Of a stretch of 5,696 nt of DNA, positions 4,773 to 5,696 are shown piece after piece. The DNA comes from Burkholderiaceae bacterium (lineage in GTDB: Bacteria > Pseudomonadota > Gammaproteobacteria > Burkholderiales > Burkholderiaceae), in contig CANISN010000119.1 in NCBI GenBank assembly GCA_947470165.1, forward strand, positions 1 to 5,696. Direction: 5' to 3'. Within the stretch, counting starts at the first letter, position 1; each line of letters opens with the position of its first letter. The translations under genes and the position numbers were made by a program. The notes under the pieces were generated by a model. It had not been told where the DNA came from and did not search any database. It saw nothing but the letters and a program-made list of their open reading frames with translations.

Positions 4773-5696
4773 ATGACCAAATTTTTACTTAAGCCGTCTT
4801 TATGGGCCTTACTGCTAGCTGCTGCAATTGGCATCAGCCTCTTCTCTAGCCATGCTATTGCCAGACCCACCAGCCTAGATAGTGGGGAAGCCATATTTGA
4901 GGTCCTAGCCTCCGAAATTGCTTTACAACGAGGAGAGGCTGGTCTTGCCTACGGCACCTATTTGGAGCTCTCTCGCCAGCTAAATGATCCTCGTTTGGCA
5001 CAAAGGGCTATGGAGATTGCCATCACGGCAGGCTCACCAGATTTAGCGCTGCAAGCTGCCCAAACTTGGGATGGTCTAGCAGGACCCAAGCAAACTAAGC
5101 CTAAAGAAGTACTCGTGACCCTCCTAATTCTCAACCAGCGCTGGTCAGATGCAGTCAAACCCGCTATTGCTCTTTTGAATCAGCAAACTCTGTCACAACG
5201 TGAAAACACTTTGGCACAGATTCAGGCTCTACTCGCCAAGGCAAATAATGAATCTGAAGCATTAAAGGCTTTCTATGAAATCGTTTCAACATTAAAGCCA
5301 GAGCCAAAAGAGCCTGGCCTTCTCTACACCTATGCCATGTCCGCTGAAAAGGCAGGGCATATTGATGTCATGGAGAAAATACTACTTGAGATCTTGCGCA
5401 AGAATCCCAATGATGTAAATAGTCTGAATGCGCTTGGTTACTCGTTAGCTGATCGTAATCAGAAGTTACCTGAAGCATTCAAGCTGATTACCAAGGCTCA
5501 TCTGCTCTCGCCCAAAGATGGCTTCATTTTGGACAGTCTTGGTTGGGTTAATTTTCGTATGGGTAAAAATGCCTTAGCGCTAGAACAACTTCAACAAGCC
5601 TTCAATATCAAACCTGAAGCAGATATTGCCGCACATATCGGTGAAGTTTTATGGCTTATGAATCGCCCAAGCGAAGCGGAAGATATCTGGCGTAAA
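4773..5696 (+). CDS. Exported tetratricopeptide-repeat protein, 5' part (cut by window end)
   Basis: The reading frame stays open from ATG 4773 to the window edge, giving 308 residues without a stop. Residues 1-30 form a signal peptide: basic start (MTKFLLK), hydrophobic core (LWALLLAAAIGISLF), and an AIA cleavage site after Ala30. There is no lipobox cysteine, so a soluble periplasmic protein is expected. The mature part is helical; the clearest TPR units lie at about 214-248 (NALGYSLADRNQ), 249-283 (DSLGWVNFRMGKNALALEQL) and from about 287 to the edge. TPR arrays bind other proteins, so the partner is unknown. Next to lolB and ispE, P. aeruginosa has a comparable TPR protein (PA4667, LbcA, a lipoprotein adaptor of the CtpA protease); relatedness here is inferred from position and architecture only. 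A GTG at 4767 is an alternative start. No ribosome binding site is seen. lolB would be expected downstream. Confidence 0.85.
   Translation, partial: MTKFLLKPSLWALLLAAAIGISLFSSHAIARPTSLDSGEAIFEVLASEIALQRGEAGLAYGTYLELSRQLNDPRLAQRAMEIAITAGSPDLALQAAQTWDGLAGPKQTKPKEVLVTLLILNQRWSDAVKPAIALLNQQTLSQRENTLAQIQALLAKANNESEALKAFYEIVSTLKPEPKEPGLLYTYAMSAEKAGHIDVMEKILLEILRKNPNDVNSLNALGYSLADRNQKLPEAFKLITKAHLLSPKDGFILDSLGWVNFRMGKNALALEQLQQAFNIKPEADIAAHIGEVLWLMNRPSEAEDIWRK

Noticed and set aside
1..5696. Mobile element, CRISPR, prophage, toxin-antitoxin or defence system
   Set aside because: All DNA is accounted for by conserved housekeeping genes in a known order; no transposase, integrase, repeat array or small paired genes were seen.

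Overview
The window is a compact stretch of ordinary chromosome from a betaproteobacterium of the order Burkholderiales. Its modest GC content (by eye somewhat below 50 %) and its protein sequences fit a Polynucleobacter-like freshwater species best; that genus call is from memory and inference, not a search. Two things support the order: the gene set hpf-ptsN-hprK-rapZ, in which HPr kinase sits beside rapZ, and its proximity to mutY, mutM and a TPR-protein gene.

Layout. Bases 1-114 are a non-coding leader with a candidate -10 element and a good ribosome binding site. Bases 115-2808 hold four tightly packed plus-strand genes: hpf (ribosome hibernation), ptsN (EIIA-Ntr), hprK (HPr kinase/phosphorylase) and rapZ. 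Bases 4737-2753 on the minus strand hold the oxidised-guanine repair pair mutM and mutY, which overlap by 16 nt. mutY converges on rapZ and their 3' ends overlap by 56 nt. From 4773 to the window edge runs the 5' part of a plus-strand gene for an exported TPR protein, divergent from mutM with only 35 nt between them. There is no gene-free stretch longer than 300 bases, and I see no mobile element, CRISPR array, tRNA, rRNA or strong intrinsic terminator.

How the genes work together. ptsN and hprK are parts of the nitrogen-type phosphotransferase system, which is regulatory rather than sugar-transporting; hpf and rapZ are its usual neighbours. The HPr and EI genes are not in the window. mutM and mutY are successive steps of the GO system: MutM removes 8-oxoguanine opposite C, and MutY removes A misinserted opposite 8-oxoguanine. 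The TPR gene occupies the position that precedes lolB and ispE in many beta- and gammaproteobacteria.

I do not see a new multi-gene system. The points most worth a second look are small: -10 hexamers placed 6-8 nt before the start codons of ptsN, mutM and the TPR gene, all without a Shine-Dalgarno sequence (possible leaderless mRNAs); a RapZ lacking the four basic residues that E. coli RapZ needs for RNA binding; a MutY whose iron-sulfur cysteines are spaced 6-6-5 instead of the 6-2-5 of E. coli; a TTG start for hprK; and the rapZ/mutY antisense overlap.
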